Below, one piece after another: positions 1-10,915 of a stretch of 64,000 nucleotides of DNA. Under the pieces are notes generated by a model. It was given only the letters and a program-made list of their open reading frames with translations. It had not been told where the DNA came from and made no database searches. Positions within the stretch are counted from its first letter, which is position 1, and each line of letters starts with the position of its first letter. This DNA comes from Megalobrama amblycephala. Its lineage: Eukaryota > Chordata > Actinopteri > Cypriniformes > Xenocyprididae. The stretch covers positions 20,910,914-20,974,913 of the forward strand of contig NC_063052.1 of assembly GCF_018812025.1 (NCBI RefSeq). Direction: 5' to 3'. Position numbers and translations under genes: made by a program.

Positions 1-410
1 GCTGACTGGCAGAAGGTGACATTGAAAGCTGTGTTTTCAGACATGATGCATACTGTGTTGGCAACACTAATGACAGTGCCTGCTCCCACAACATATGCTG
101 ATCACAAACTATCACTGTTTCCTTTTAATAAATCCATATTCTATAATAATCTTTCAAAGACTTTTATGTTATATGTTAGAGGTAACCTGCCTCTTTCATA
201 TATCTAAAATTCCACTCTGATTATTACACAACAACTGCAATATTTAATATGAAACCTTTTATAATACACAGGTGCTCTGATATTTAATCCAGTAGGAGTT
301 ACCAGGGGCAATGATAACACAAAATTTCTTCAATTACAAATCTGTGTGATAACAAATAGAGTTCTATCTCTGCCTGAAAGAACTGTGATTATTTTACTTG
401 TAAGAAGGTG
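1..410. other. AT-rich sequence, no gene seen
   Basis: No coding exon, RNA gene or recognisable repeat was seen here. The longest open frame, about 63 codons from position 16, has no familiar motif or compositional support, so I treat it as chance. Confidence 0.5.
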
Positions 411-413
411 AAA

Positions 414-645
414 TAGTTAATGTTAATGTTAAATCTAAGTTCATTGTTTGTTCATGCTAGTTCACAGTGCATTAACAAATGTTAACAAATACAACTTTGG
501 ACTTTAAAAATGTATTAGTAAATGTTGAAATTACCATTGACTATATGCTTAATAAATGCTGTAGAAGTAGTGTTCATTGTTAGTAATTTAGTATCCAACT
601 AATATGGTTAACTAATGTTAACAAGTAAAGCTTTATTGTAAAGTG
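414..645 (+). repeat. MITE copy, 'ttattgtaaagtg' end family
   Basis: A stretch of short ttaatgttaac-type motifs ends in ctttattgtaaagtg. The same ending and internal phrasing (ttaacaaatgttaac, taaatgtt) recur near 53440-54230, 55095-55620 and 62003-62540. This makes it a member of a dispersed non-autonomous DNA element family. It has no coding capacity. Both ends are eroded, so the limits are approximate. Confidence 0.5.
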
Positions 646-2075
646 AAACTAAAATTTCATTATGGCTATACGGGCAATAAATAGTTATAAATTAAAACAT
701 GTATGACTGAATTTCTTGTAAATATGGATTGAATTAAAAATATTTAAAGTACATTATTTCATTAATGATTGTATAGATTTGTCAACTGATCAATACATTT
801 CAGTATATATGATTTTAGACTTACATTAAAGTGACAGTTAAAAAAATAAGGCGAAAAACAATTTGGTAATATTATTAAATATTAAAGCATAATATTACTA
901 CTTTAACTGATGTGTTCACTTATTTAATATACAGTGCGTTAATATAATTTATTTTTAACTGACCTCTTTATATATTGACATAGCAATATTATCATCTGAT
1001 ATGTAAATATTTTTAATAGCACTATAACTGTTGGAACATATATTTGTTTCTTATACCAAAAGACATCATGGCAATGACAATCACAATGGCCCCAGATCTC
1101 CCCTACACAGAGTTCAACTTTATAAGGAATGTTCTGAGTTGAAAACTACATCTCTGGCCTTCATAAATGTCAGTTTGTGTGTATGTGTGTTTTCCACATG
1201 GCCTTATTAAAATGCCAAAACAGTAATATGAATGCACAGAGAAACACAGTAGCCTGCCTGCTCATATCCATCAATAAAATGTGATTACTGTATCTACACC
1301 GCACAACTAAATCACTTCCATCATAAATAACAGAGCTGTCTACATTGCAGAGACATGTTTTAGTTGACAGATGCCCATTTTCTATTTTGACACGCTGCAG
1401 CTACTCCAACCACTTTTGTTTGCCTGTCTATTTAAAATATGTGTGAAGTGATTCCTGTGTATTTTAGTCATTTATGACCATGGCTTCCATGTGTAGTATT
1501 ACTTATATCTTATTATAGTATTTATTAATAGTTTGAATTAGATTTTAATTTTTATATTTTAGTCATGTTGTTATGTGCTTTTGTCATTTTTATTGGTTTT
1601 TGTTTTTTATATTTCTATTTAGCTTTAATTTATTTTATTTTTATATTATTTTTGTTTTAGTAACTTTAGTACTTTAATTTAGTTGCAAGTCAAGATTTCT
1701 AATTTTCATTTGAAAGGTTTTTAACTTTAAGTTTTTATCAGTAGTTTTAGTTAAAAACAACAACTCTGATGGCTTCAAAGCCACATTCTGATGTTTCTGG
1801 TCATTTAATGTTACTGCTACCTGCCAAATCTGCAGGTAGAATTGTAGTTTGTCTGGCCACAGATGGAGAACATCACTTGACCAATGGCCATAGGTAATCT
1901 GAGACATCCATGCTATGGTTTCAAGGAAATAAGAGACACACAGGCATGAGTCTGCAAGTCCACCAGCTAGTGGCCATAGCGTGTGCAGTCTGCACAGATA
2001 TCTTATCACTGAGGTATTTCCACCTTTATATTTCCTCTTCTTTCTTTCTCCATCAGTGATTTTGGACAGTTCTGT
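646..2075. other. Non-coding; probable 3' UTR and downstream of the PKI gene at its right end
   Basis: AT-rich with many stops in all frames. The part next to 2076 should hold the 3' UTR of the minus-strand PKI gene. T-rich tracts at about 1600-1660 read as A-rich, AATAAA-like sequence on the minus strand and are candidate poly(A) signals, but I cannot choose one. Nothing else is recognised. Confidence 0.4.
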
Positions 2076-2388
2076 TCAGGATCCCTGTTTCTCCTCCGAG
2101 TTTTCTGGAGGAAGTGGAGCTTCCTCTGATGTTGGAGACTGAGCTCCTCCGGGACCATCTGCAGAAAGAGAGCAAAGAGACAGGTTAATAAACAGAACAC
2201 CACATTTGTGTGTGTACGTAATTTGACTGACCTGTGAGGGAGAGTTCAGCTAGTTTGAGAGGAAGGTCAGAGGGGTTGACACCGGCAGGAGAGCCCAGGA
2301 TGTCAGGCAGAGCATTTCGACGACCTGACCGACCCGACGATGCAAAATCCAACGCCGGCTCCACCTCCGTCATCTCACCACTGCCATT
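2076..2388 (-). CDS. pkib: cAMP-dependent protein kinase inhibitor (PKI family, PKIB-like)
   Basis: Small heat-stable PKI proteins bind the PKA catalytic subunit as pseudosubstrates and export it from the nucleus. Two coding exons are visible on the minus strand. Exon A runs 2388-2232 with ATG at 2373-2371, preceded by a good acceptor (ttcttctag), and ends at a gtcagt donor. Exon B runs 2158-2076 after a ctgcag acceptor and ends at TGA 2078-2076. The splice joins phase 1 and gives 74 aa, close to the 70-78 aa usual for the family. The pseudosubstrate block GRSGRRNALPDI lies at about residues 14-25, and a leucine-rich export signal (LPLKLAELSL) lies near residues 37-46. The phrases DFASSGRSGRRNALPDI and SDLPLKLAELSL resemble PKIB more than PKIA or PKIG. 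Family assignment is firm from sequence; the paralogue name is inference. Further upstream exons, probably non-coding, were not located. Confidence 0.8.
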
Positions 2389-2452
2389 CTAGAAGAAATA
2401 GCCAATTTGAGTAAAAATAATAAAAGTTGGTTTTCAAAAAGTAGAAGAAAGT

Positions 2453-2570
2453 CAAGTCACCTTTATTTATATAGTTATATTTATACAATACAGATTCAAA
2501 GCAGCTTTACAGTGATAACAGGAAAATGATTCAGTGATGCAAACAGAGTTCATTTCAGCTGCACAGGAGC
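2453..2570 (-). repeat. LINE/SINE 3' tail fragment
   Basis: On the minus strand the sequence reads like the common fish retroposon tail: ctgtaaagctgctttgaatctg, then a short AT stretch ending in ataaataaaggtgacttgac. The same phrase is seen on the plus strand near 13590-13657 and 63731-63791. It has no coding capacity. The parent LINE or SINE is not determined. Confidence 0.5.
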
Positions 2571-2622
2571 TCTAAAAGAAAATAGTGTCATTGTTGAGCA
2601 GAAGTCAGTTTATTGTTGATTC

Positions 2623-3185
2623 AGGCCCTGTTTCCACCTGATATTAAGATCTGTTTTGGTCGATCGGATCACAAATGGATGAGGGAGACACATACCCGTT
2701 TACAATCTGTCTCTTTTGTCCACTTTCAACCACTTCTGTCCTGATTTCTTCAAAGGGAAGGGTCAATAGGTGGGTAAAGGTATGGGTTTTTTTTTTTTTT
2801 TGAGAGCATCAGCTTTCGTTTCTGCTCTGACAGCCGCAAGACGGGTCGAACATGGTGAGCGCATGTTAGAAATATGGAATGGTGAGAGAACATAGTGCTT
2901 GGTACATTTTTTGTCTTCAAACCAAACTTGTGTCTTCAGCTGACAAACTAAATCCGGCTAGCATGCTTTCCATAATGTTTACACATTAGGTCAGTAAGCG
3001 GAGGGCGGTCTTTAGTGGCTGTTCAAATACATTCGACCACACTACAAAAGCAGTCCTGTCAAATGCGTTTTCAAGTAGGCTACCTCTGGAAAGTGGTCGA
3101 AAGTGCACAAGCTCAAAAATGTTATACCCTGTTTACACCAGTGATACGATCGACCAAATTGGATCTAAATACCAGGTGTGGCCTC
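2623..3185. mobile_element. MITE with ~50-bp terminal inverted repeats
   Basis: The left end (aggccctgtttccacctg, then a ggtcgatcggatcac block) is the imperfect reverse complement of the right end (gatacgatcgacc followed by accaggtgtggcct). The interior has no coding frame. A related element with cctgtttacacctg ends lies at 56689-57079. Confidence 0.6.
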
Positions 3186-3294
3186 AGTTTGTAAAGATCA
3201 TCAATTATTAAATTTTGTTCATTTCTCTATAAAGCATCGTCCAGCTTGGTTCCTTTCTCATCCAATAGTGTCAATGCGGTCAAATTAATAATAG

Positions 3295-3840
3295 ACAAGG
3301 GCTTTGCACTAAGTGCAAATAGTGATGCTATTTACACTAAGTAAAAATAGCATATTTTCTAGTGCTATTTACACTAGGTGAAAATAGTGATACATTTTGT
3401 ATTTACACCATGTAAAAGTATCAGTTATTTGCAATAAGAGTAAATAGTAATTAGACGCTAACTATAGCCTACTTTATATTGGCAGATACTATTTGCACCT
3501 CAGTATTTACATTAACAGGATGCAATATTATCATAGAGTGTAAATGATTATATTTATTAAAATTATTAAATGGATGCCTTATTTTTAATTTAGAACATTA
3601 TTTGAATTTTTATTGAAAATAAATGCGAGCTCGGCTCAAAGTGGAATCAAACCCACATCAATTTCATTATAAGCCAGGTCTGCAAGCCTTACTCACTACT
3701 GCTGCACCACTGAAGGTGTTAACCTCCATGCATCTTTTTTAAAACTTGACTGGCCCAACCAGTCATTGGTGGGTGGAGCTTGTAGTGTTTGCCAACAAGG
3801 TATGCTATTTGCACTTAGTGTAAATAGACACGCCATTAAG
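3295..3840. repeat. Short-motif repeat cluster enclosing a tRNA-like SINE piece
   Basis: The core atttacactaagt and its complement recur in both orientations between 3305 and 3450, and again at 3806-3830 (atttgcacttagtgtaaat). They bracket the tRNA-like segment at 3630-3720. The outer inverted copies suggest one composite mobile repeat, but I saw no target-site duplication. Confidence 0.4.
3630..3720 (-). repeat. tRNA-like head of a SINE (fragment)
   Basis: On the minus strand an A-box-like segment (cagtggtgcagcagtagtg) is followed about 45 nt later by a B-box-like gggtttgattcc. This is the internal RNA polymerase III promoter layout of tRNA genes and tRNA-derived SINEs. The spacing and lack of a clean cloverleaf argue against a functional tRNA. 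Confidence 0.45.
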
Positions 3841-4093
3841 GGCATTGTTGAATATTAAGTGTCCCCAACTAAGCAAGTCAGAGGCGAAAGTGGTAAGGAA
3901 CCCAAACTCCATCAGGTGACAGAATGGAGGGAAAAAACTCTTTTAGATAATTCTCTTTCAGAACTTGAGAGCAATATAATCTGTTTGCAAAACAAAATGA
4001 GTGAAACAGAAGAAAATAAAAATATGAAGAACTAAAACAAAAACTAAGCAACATTAAGCAAAACAAAACAAGAATTGAAACAAAAAAACAAAC

Positions 4094-4924
4094 TTGGTAA
4101 CATTTTAAGGTGTCCTTGTTATATGTTACATGTCTGTAGTAATAACAGTAGTAATTATGCATAATTACATGAATTCAGGCTTGCTTGGACACAACGACCA
4201 AAACTAAGGTAAAACTCAAACAGGTAGGTTTATTTGCAAATATAACTTGAGATTGTTAGCAGATGAGACTTATATTGCTAACTTTAAATTTTTGTCTTAC
4301 AGAACACAAAGCAGGTAAGTAGTCTGTACCATCAGATGTGGTCAGACCATGACTGAGGGAGTGAATGTGCTCTATATAGTGCTAGTGATAAGGGCTAGAT
4401 GTGTTCCTAACCCTAAGCCAAACCCTATTCCTAACCCTAACCCCATAGATCATTCAGTGTTATCGCACCCAAATTCTGAAATTCTCTCCCCCGCTCACTC
4501 TGTTGTGTTAATACTATCTCTGAATTTAAATCATTACTCAAAACTCACTTGTTTTCTGAATGTTATGCCTCTGATTTGATGGATTGATTGCTCTGCTTAT
4601 ATAGTTCTCTGAATGTTATGTTATGTCTCTTAAGTCCTGTTTTGTATTTTATTGTGCTTGATTCTATTCTTCTGTATGATTCACTGTCCATATAATGTTC
4701 CTTTACTGTATCTTCAAACTAGTGTTTTTCATCATTGTCTACTCGTATTATCTCTTCCTTGTTAAATGTACATTGTAAAGTGCCCTTGAGCCCTGGAAAG
4801 GCACTATATAAATAAAACTCATTATTATTATTATTATTATAGTAAGTACATGTTGTTAATTAATATTATTCAGTACTTGTATAATTACACTGTGACAAGG
4901 ACACTTTAAAATAAAGTGTAACCC
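4094..4924. mobile_element. MITE with 'ggttacactttatttt'-type ends, carrying inserts
   Basis: The left end (ttggtaacattttaaggtgtccttg) and right end (caaggacactttaaaataaagtgtaacc) are imperfect inverted repeats. Internal cctaaccctaa telomere-like phrases at 4410-4443 are typical of this fish MITE group. A LINE 3' end (4455-4842) lies inside. A partial relative occurs at 13236-13330, and another host copy surrounds 60139-60960. Confidence 0.5.
4455..4842 (+). repeat. 3' end of an L2-like LINE
   Basis: Allowing frameshifts, the start translates to a degraded LINE reverse-transcriptase C-terminus, including EFKSLLKTHLFSE, a phrase common at the end of fish L2-group ORFs. It finishes with the characteristic tail tgtaaagtgcccttgagcc...ggcactatataaataaaa and a run of att triplets (about 4820-4840). 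It is 5'-truncated, as is usual for LINE copies. The clade is inference. Confidence 0.6.
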
Positions 4925-5480
4925 AAAGCTTTTATACAACCACACATTCTGAATTTCAACAATACTCAAGTGTAGGTGAATTCAAAGAAAACACATCATT
5001 TACATGCTAATTCTATACTGTAATAAATATGCTTGCTATTGCATTATGTAATATTTAATTTTTTTGTATGTTCTTGCATATAGTGTCATATGTGCTAAGT
5101 AGTACACACTTGAATAAATGCAGAAACAATCCCAGCACTGCTGTTTCTATGGTAATGGATAAAGAATAACCTCTACTAGACAAACATGTAATCGTTCTTT
5201 TCTTCTCTTCCTGTTTAGTGGCTCTTTGTGAACCCTCTGCCCACTGCTGTTCACTGTAACACCTAATGCACTCTATAAATTAAGGCTTATGGGTTTTCAC
5301 AGCTTTTTATTTTTATTTATTTATTTATTGCTTCATGGTAATGAGATTTGGGGAGAAGTCACAAGGTAACAAATTAATAAATAAATATTGATGCAATCTT
5401 ACTTGCATAAACCATATACACTAATGATGTAATATGTTTATGTAATACATTTATTGTAACTTCAAAATATCTAACTTTGA
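4925..5480. other. AT-rich non-coding, nothing recognised
   Basis: No exon, RNA gene or clear repeat boundary was found between the MITE and the start of the DIRS element. Confidence 0.4.
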
Positions 5481-5666
5481 TTCCCATTCAGTCGGTCACG
5501 TTCGACGTACGTCGGACAGACCGACGAATAGGAATCTCGCCAGAGAGGCCAATCTACTTCGAGTGTAACTAAACGAGCCAATGCACATTGGCATGCAATC
5601 ATCTGCATCAGCTGCTCGCCTCGCAGCGCGGGTATATAATGAGCAGCAGGTGCGTTGCATCTTCAG
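5481..5666 (+). repeat. Left inverted terminal repeat of DIRS
   Basis: Positions 5504-5666 are complementary, with no net indel, to 11636-11798. The outermost 5481-5503 segment is absent from the right repeat but is found, complemented, in the internal complementary region at 11492-11515. A cgacgtacgtcg palindrome lies at 5503-5514. Confidence 0.9.
5633..5640 (+). promoter_or_regulatory. TATA-like box in the left DIRS repeat
   Basis: The sequence tatataat sits in a local GC-rich context about 455 bp upstream of the gag start, where the element's own promoter is expected. Assignment is by motif and position only. Confidence 0.5.
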
Positions 5667-6094
5667 CTTTTCGCTTCAGAGCCGAACTACTGAGCAAACA
5701 CGGTGGTTTCTACGAGCGAGTGTTTGAAGAACGGACTTCAACGAGCCAGCTCTCTCTCTGACTGCTCTTCTCGTCCGGTGCAGGAGGAACAGCACAGCAG
5801 CGGGGCCGATTTTTTTTTCTTCTTTGCTTTAGTTTTTGCCTTTTTTATTTGAGCAAAAAAAAAAAAAAAAGCTGTGTATCAGCGTGAAGGCCGTTTTCAC
5901 GGCTGGTGACGGTGCGCTTTAAGAGCGCTCAAAGGCTGTTCTTACAGCTGGTAAGAGCAGCGTCTGCAAAGAGAGTGTACACGACAGGCTGCACATTCCC
6001 TGTCTGTGCTGCAGCGGCTTTCCCCTGCGTGCTTCGGCACTGAGAGAGTTAGTCCCTGAAAGAGCTTACACGAGTAGTTCGCGTCTTTTTAAAG

Positions 6095-7579
6095 ATGTCG
6101 TTCTACTTGTGTGCTGCTGGATGCGGTCGTTGCCTGGCGCCTCAGGATGGTCACCAACGCTGTATCGCGTGCTTGGGCTTAAGGCACGCTGAGGCGGCGT
6201 TTGTGGACGAGTCATGTACCCATTGTGGGAAGATGCCCGTCTCGGAGTTGCGGTCTAGACTCCAGTTCCTGCAAAGGGGCGGAGTCCCAGTGCCGCTGCC
6301 TCGTTCCAATCCTCCTCAGAGGGTTGCTTCGGGCGGCGGCACTGGTGACCTGAGGATCACGGTGAGCGCGTTTCCTTCGGGGAACCAACCCCCTAGGAAC
6401 CCTCATCCCTCCTGCACTCCGCAGCCAGTAGAGCTGCCGGGGGAGCGCGGTGGACCACCCCAGAGGTGTGTACCATCCGTATCCTTCGGAGCTCCCCAAG
6501 ACGACCGGATGTCGATCGCTGCATCGGAGGGTGAGCCTGACGCTTCTGGGGATGACGATTCGGCGCAGCTGCCTCCCTCGGGAGTGACAACTGTGCCCGA
6601 TTCAGACCCGTAAATGATGGCTATGCTTTCCCGGGCCGCCAACAGGGTCGGGCTCGTGTGGAATCCTCCACCGTGTCCCGAACCCTCGAGGTTGGACGAT
6701 TGGTATCTCGGGGTGGCAAGGGCTGGTTCTCAGCCCCCCACCCCAGTGCCTTTCTTCCCGGAGGTGCATGAAGAGCTCACTGGCACGTGGACGGCACCTT
6801 TTACTGCCCGAAACCGTGTCGGTGGGTCCTCCTCCCTCACCACCCTTGACGGCAGGGCAGCGAGGGGTTATACGCGCATACCCCCTGTGGAACGGGCCGT
6901 TGCTATGCAACTGTGCCCTAACTCCACCTGGCGGGGGGAGCCGTCTCTCCCTTCCCGGGCCTGTAAGCACTCGTCGGATCTTACCGGCAAGGCTTACCAG
7001 GCCTGTGGGGAAGCTGCCTCTGCCCTACACGCTATGGCGTTGTTGCAGGTCCATCAGGCCAAGGCACTGAAGGATCTGCACGAGGGTGGTCATGACCCAC
7101 AAGTTCTTCAGGAATTTCGTGCCGCGACGGACCTCGCGCTTCGTGCGACGAAGGTTACGGCGCGGTCAGTGGGTCGTGCGATGTCCACACTTGTGGTCCA
7201 GGAGCGCCATCTCTGGCTGTGTCTCGCGGACATGAGGGATACCGACAAGGTCAGGTTTCTTAATTCTCCCGTGTCCCAGACCGGCCTGTTCGGCGACGCG
7301 GTCGAGAACTTTGCCCAACAGTTCTCGACTGTACAAAAGCAGTCTGAGGCCATCAGTCACATCCTGCCGAGGCGGTCAGCTGCTGCTCCACCACCGCCCG
7401 CAGCACCTCAGACTGCCCGTCGCCGAGGGCGCCCCCCTGCGGCCGCCCCCGCTCCCGCACCCCAGCAGCAGCAGCCTCCAGCTAAGCGGCGCCGTGGAGC
7501 CGGTCGCGGTCGGGGCGCCCAGCCCGTCCCGCCACCCCCCAAGAAGAAGGGTGGCAAGGCCAAGTCCAAGCGGCCCTAG
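6095..7579 (+). pseudogene. DIRS gag-like ORF interrupted by one in-frame stop
   Basis: This frame begins with ATG at 6095 and reads as one protein except for TAA at 6611-6613, immediately followed in the same frame by ATG ATG (6614). The two pieces are 172 and 321 codons. The N-terminus has a Cys/His cluster (C, C, C, H, C, C, H, C, C within the first ~50 residues) that looks zinc-binding. The C-terminus is rich in Pro, Ala, Gln, Arg and Lys, as expected for a nucleic-acid-binding gag tail. The single stop may be a nonsense mutation, or separate gag pieces may be made. I favour mutation because the frame continues without gap. Confidence 0.75.
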
Positions 7580-9896
7580 GACGGGCGACCCGGAGATGGA
7601 GGGGACTGCTCTACAGGAGGTGGTGACCGCACCGCTCCTTCCCCCGGAGGAGGGCCGGGTGGAGAATCTTTTGTTTCCTTCTGTTTTTGTTCCGCCGCTG
7701 GCCCAGCAGCCAGCGGTACCCAAATTCTCAATAAAAGAGCAGTTTCCTCTATCTCCGGGTCCGAAGAGGGCTCGGAGAGCAGTGGGAGGGCAAGAACCTC
7801 ACCACTCTCATCCCCCTCTTCTGTCGCCAGCGGACAGCAGCGAGCAGCAGGCAGTCAAAGCCTCGACTGCTCCCTCTGTCCACCTGTGGAAGCAGGTAAG
7901 TGTTGCACAGCACACTGTGACGCCGCTTCGGGCCGCCTCGCAGAGAGAGCCTCCCGGGCCGCGTCCCTGCGTTCCACCTCGCTGCCCCGCTGCGGGTGCG
8001 CCTGTGGTTCCTCTGGTCCCGCTGGTGCGGTCTCTGGGAGCCTGGTTAGCGCTCCCCAGTCCGTCCCGCTGGCTCATTCGGACCATCAGACTCGGCTACG
8101 CGATTCAGTTCGCCCGGCGTCCCCCCAGGTTCAGGGGCGTCCACTTCACTGTAGTGAAAGATGTCGATGCCCCTGTCTTGCGTGCGGAGATCGCAGTCCT
8201 ACTGGCGAAGGATGCGATAGAGCCGGTCCCTCCAGCCGATATGAGGTCAGGGTTCTACAGTCCCTACTTCATTGTACCCAAGAAAAGCGGCGGGTTACGA
8301 CCGATCCTGGATCTGCCGGTCTTGAATCGGAGCCTTCACAAGCGACCGTTCAAGATGCTCACGCAGAAACGCATTTTCGAATGCATCCGTCCCCGGGATT
8401 GGTTTGCAGCGATCGACCTGAAGTACGCGTACTTTCATGTCTCGATCCTTCCGCGGCACAGGCCTTTCCTGCGGTTCGCGTTCGAAGGTCAGGCATATCA
8501 GTACAGAGTCCTACCCTTCGGGCTGGCCCTGTCTCCCCGCATCTTCACCAAAGTCGTGGAGGGAGCCCTTGTTCCCATGAGAGAACAGGGTGTTCGCATC
8601 CTCAACTATCTCGACGACTGGCTCATTCTAGCACAGTCCCGGGATCAGTTGTGCGAACACAGGGATTTGGTGCTCAGACACCTCAGCCAGTTGGGGCTTC
8701 AGGTCAACTGGGAAAAGAGCAAACTCGCCCCGGTGCAGAGGATCTCTTTTCTCTGTATGGAGTTGGATTCGGTCGAGCAGACAGCACGCCTCACAGAGGA
8801 ACATGCTCGGTCGGTGTTGAACTGCCTGAATACATTCAATGGCAGGACAGCGGTCCCACTGAAGTTCTTTCAGAGGCTCCTGGGGCATATGGCGGCTGCT
8901 GCGGCTGTAACACCGCTCGGTCTGCTTCATATGAGACCGCTTCAGCACTGGCTTCACGGCCGAGTCCCGAGATGGGCGTGGCAACGCGGCACGTTCCGGG
9001 TGCCAATCACTCAGGAGTGCCGCCGAACCTTCAGTCCGTGGTCGGACCCCTTGTTTCTCCGGGCAGGAGTGCCCCTAGAACAGGTGTCCCGGCATGCTGT
9101 GGTGTTCACAGATGCTTCTGCCACCGGCTGGGGTGCCACGTACAACGGGCATGCAGTGTCAGGGGTTTGGACGGGACCCCATCTGCATTGGCACATCAAC
9201 TGCCTCGAGTTGCTGGCAGTACGTCTTGCTCTGAGCCGCCTCAAAGGCCTGCTACGGGGCAAGCATGTACTGGTCCGTACGGACAACACTGCGACCGTTG
9301 CGTACATCAACCATCAAGGTGGTCTACGCTCCCGTCGCATGTCGCAACTCGCCCGCCATCTCCTCCTGTGGAGTCGGAAGCATCTGAGGTCGCTTCGCAC
9401 CATTCATGTTCCCGGTGTGCTCAACCGTGTGGCCGACGAGCTATCACGAGCTGCGCTGCCAGGAGAGTGGCGACTCCACCCCCAGGTGGTTCAGCTGATC
9501 TGGAGAGAGTTCGGAGAGGCTCAGGTAGACCTGTTTGCCTCACCAGAAACCTCCCACTGCCAGTTGTTTTACTCTCTGACCGGGGGAACACTCGGGACAG
9601 ACGCACTGGCACACAGCTGGCCCCGGGGCCTGCGCAAATATGCGTTTCCCCCAGTGAGCCTACTTGCACAGACCCTGTGCAAAGTCAGGGAGGACGAGGA
9701 GCAGGTCTTGTTAGTTGCGCCCTACTGGCCCAACCGGACCTGGTTCCCAGAACTCTCACTCCTCGCGACAGCCCCTCCCTGGCCCATTCCTCTGAGGAAG
9801 GACCTTCTTTCTCAGAGACGGGGCACTCTTTGGCACCCGCGTCCAGACCTCTGGAAACTCCATGTCTGGTCCCTGGACGGGACGCGGAGGTTCTAG
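7580..9896 (+). CDS. DIRS reverse transcriptase / RNase H with putative methyltransferase-like region
   Basis: The frame is open from about 7311, where it overlaps the gag tail in another frame, to TAG at 9894-9896. No obligatory ATG marks its start, so expression by frameshift or re-initiation is likely. The RT core contains GGLRPILDLPVLN and the catalytic YLDDWLIL, with the Asp pair encoded at 8613-8618. RNase H follows, with the FTDASATGWGA strand near 9100-9135, the ELLAVRLAL helix and a RTDNTATVAYIN strand. After RNase H, a region with DLFASPETSHCQLFYSL and LLVAPYWPNRTWFPEL resembles the segment that in DIRS elements carries a phage-like adenine methyltransferase domain; that assignment is tentative. 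The coding start given is nominal. Confidence 0.88.
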
Positions 9897-10915
9897 GTGA
9901 CTTACCCCCCGAGGTACTTAACACCATCACTTCGGCTCGTGCACTGTCTACGAGACGTGCTTATGCCTCGAAGTGGAACCTGTTCGTCGAGTGGTGCTCT
10001 TCTCGCCGAGAAGACCCCCGAAGATGCTCGATCGGCGTCGTGCTTTCCTTCTTGCAGCAAGGGTTGGAGCGTAGGCTGTCCCCCTCCACCCTCAAAGTCC
10101 ATTCTGCTGCTATCTCCGCTTACCACGACCACATAGATGGCAAATCTGTTGGTCAGCACGACCTGGTCGTCAGGTTCCTTAGGGGGGCGAGACGGTTAAA
10201 TCCTCCTCGTCCCCCCTCCATACCCTCTTGGGACCTCGCTCTGGTGCTAAGAGCACTCCAGATTGCTCCCTTTGAGCCTTTGCAGTCGGCAGATTTAAAG
10301 ATTCTGTCTATGAAGACTTTGCTGCTGGTTGCATTGGCCTCTATCAAGAGGGTAGGGGACCTGCAGTCATTTTCGGTCGACGAATCGTGCCTAGAGTTCG
10401 GGCCGGGTGACAGCCACGTGGTACTGAGACCCCGGCCTGGCTATGTGCCCAAGGTTCCTACCACTCCCTTCAGGGACCAGGTGGTGAGCCTGCAAGCGCT
10501 GCCCTCGGAGGAGGCAGACCCAGCCCTGGCTTTGCTCTGTCCAGTCTGCGCCTTGCGACTGTACATAGACAGAACTCGAAGCTTCAGGACCTCAGACCAG
10601 CTCTTTGTCTGTTACGGAGGCCAGCAGAAGGGAAAGGCTGTCTCCAAGCAGAGGATGGCCCACTGGATAGTGGATGCCATCGCTCTGGCTTACCAAGCTC
10701 AGGGCGTGCCCTGCCCGCTCAGGTTGCATGCTCACTCCACGAGAGGTGTAGCATCTTCCTGGGCGCTGGCTCGTGGCGCCTCGCTAACAGACATTTGTAG
10801 AGCTGCGGGCTGGGCGACACCAAACACGTTCGCTAGATACTATAGCCTTCGTGTCGAGCCGGTCTCCTCCCGTGTTCTCGCCTTAGGTCAGAGGCACGGA
10901 GAGGCCCCGGCTTAG
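9890..10915 (+). CDS. DIRS tyrosine recombinase (YR)
   Basis: This is the recombinase that would integrate the circular DNA intermediate. The recognisable domain begins near LPPEVLNTITSARALSTRRAY and ends at TAG 10913-10915. All expected catalytic residues are present: first Arg in IKRVGDL (10349-10351), His and second Arg in HSTRG (10733-10735 and 10742-10744), and Tyr in FARYYSL (10838-10843). The same frame is open back to about 7886, overlapping the RT frame by roughly 2 kb, but that upstream translation is low-complexity shadow and is left out. The start codon is therefore uncertain. Confidence 0.88.
   Translation, partial: VLGDLPPEVLNTITSARALSTRRAYASKWNLFVEWCSSRREDPRRCSIGVVLSFLQQGLERRLSPSTLKVHSAAISAYHDHIDGKSVGQHDLVVRFLRGARRLNPPRPPSIPSWDLALVLRALQIAPFEPLQSADLKILSMKTLLLVALASIKRVGDLQSFSVDESCLEFGPGDSHVVLRPRPGYVPKVPTTPFRDQVVSLQALPSEEADPALALLCPVCALRLYIDRTRSFRTSDQLFVCYGGQQKGKAVSKQRMAHWIVDAIALAYQAQGVPCPLRLHAHSTRGVASSWALARGASLTDICRAAGWATPNTFARYYSLRVEPVSSRVLALGQRHGEAPA

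Noticed and set aside
4410..4445. Telomere-like cctaaccctaa phrases
   Set aside because: Too short and irregular for an interstitial telomere. The same phrases occur inside the MITE families at 42000 and 60965.
6212..6970. Several minus-strand open frames inside the DIRS gag region
   Set aside because: They lie opposite the gag-like frame in GC-rich DNA where stops are rare, and carry no motifs.
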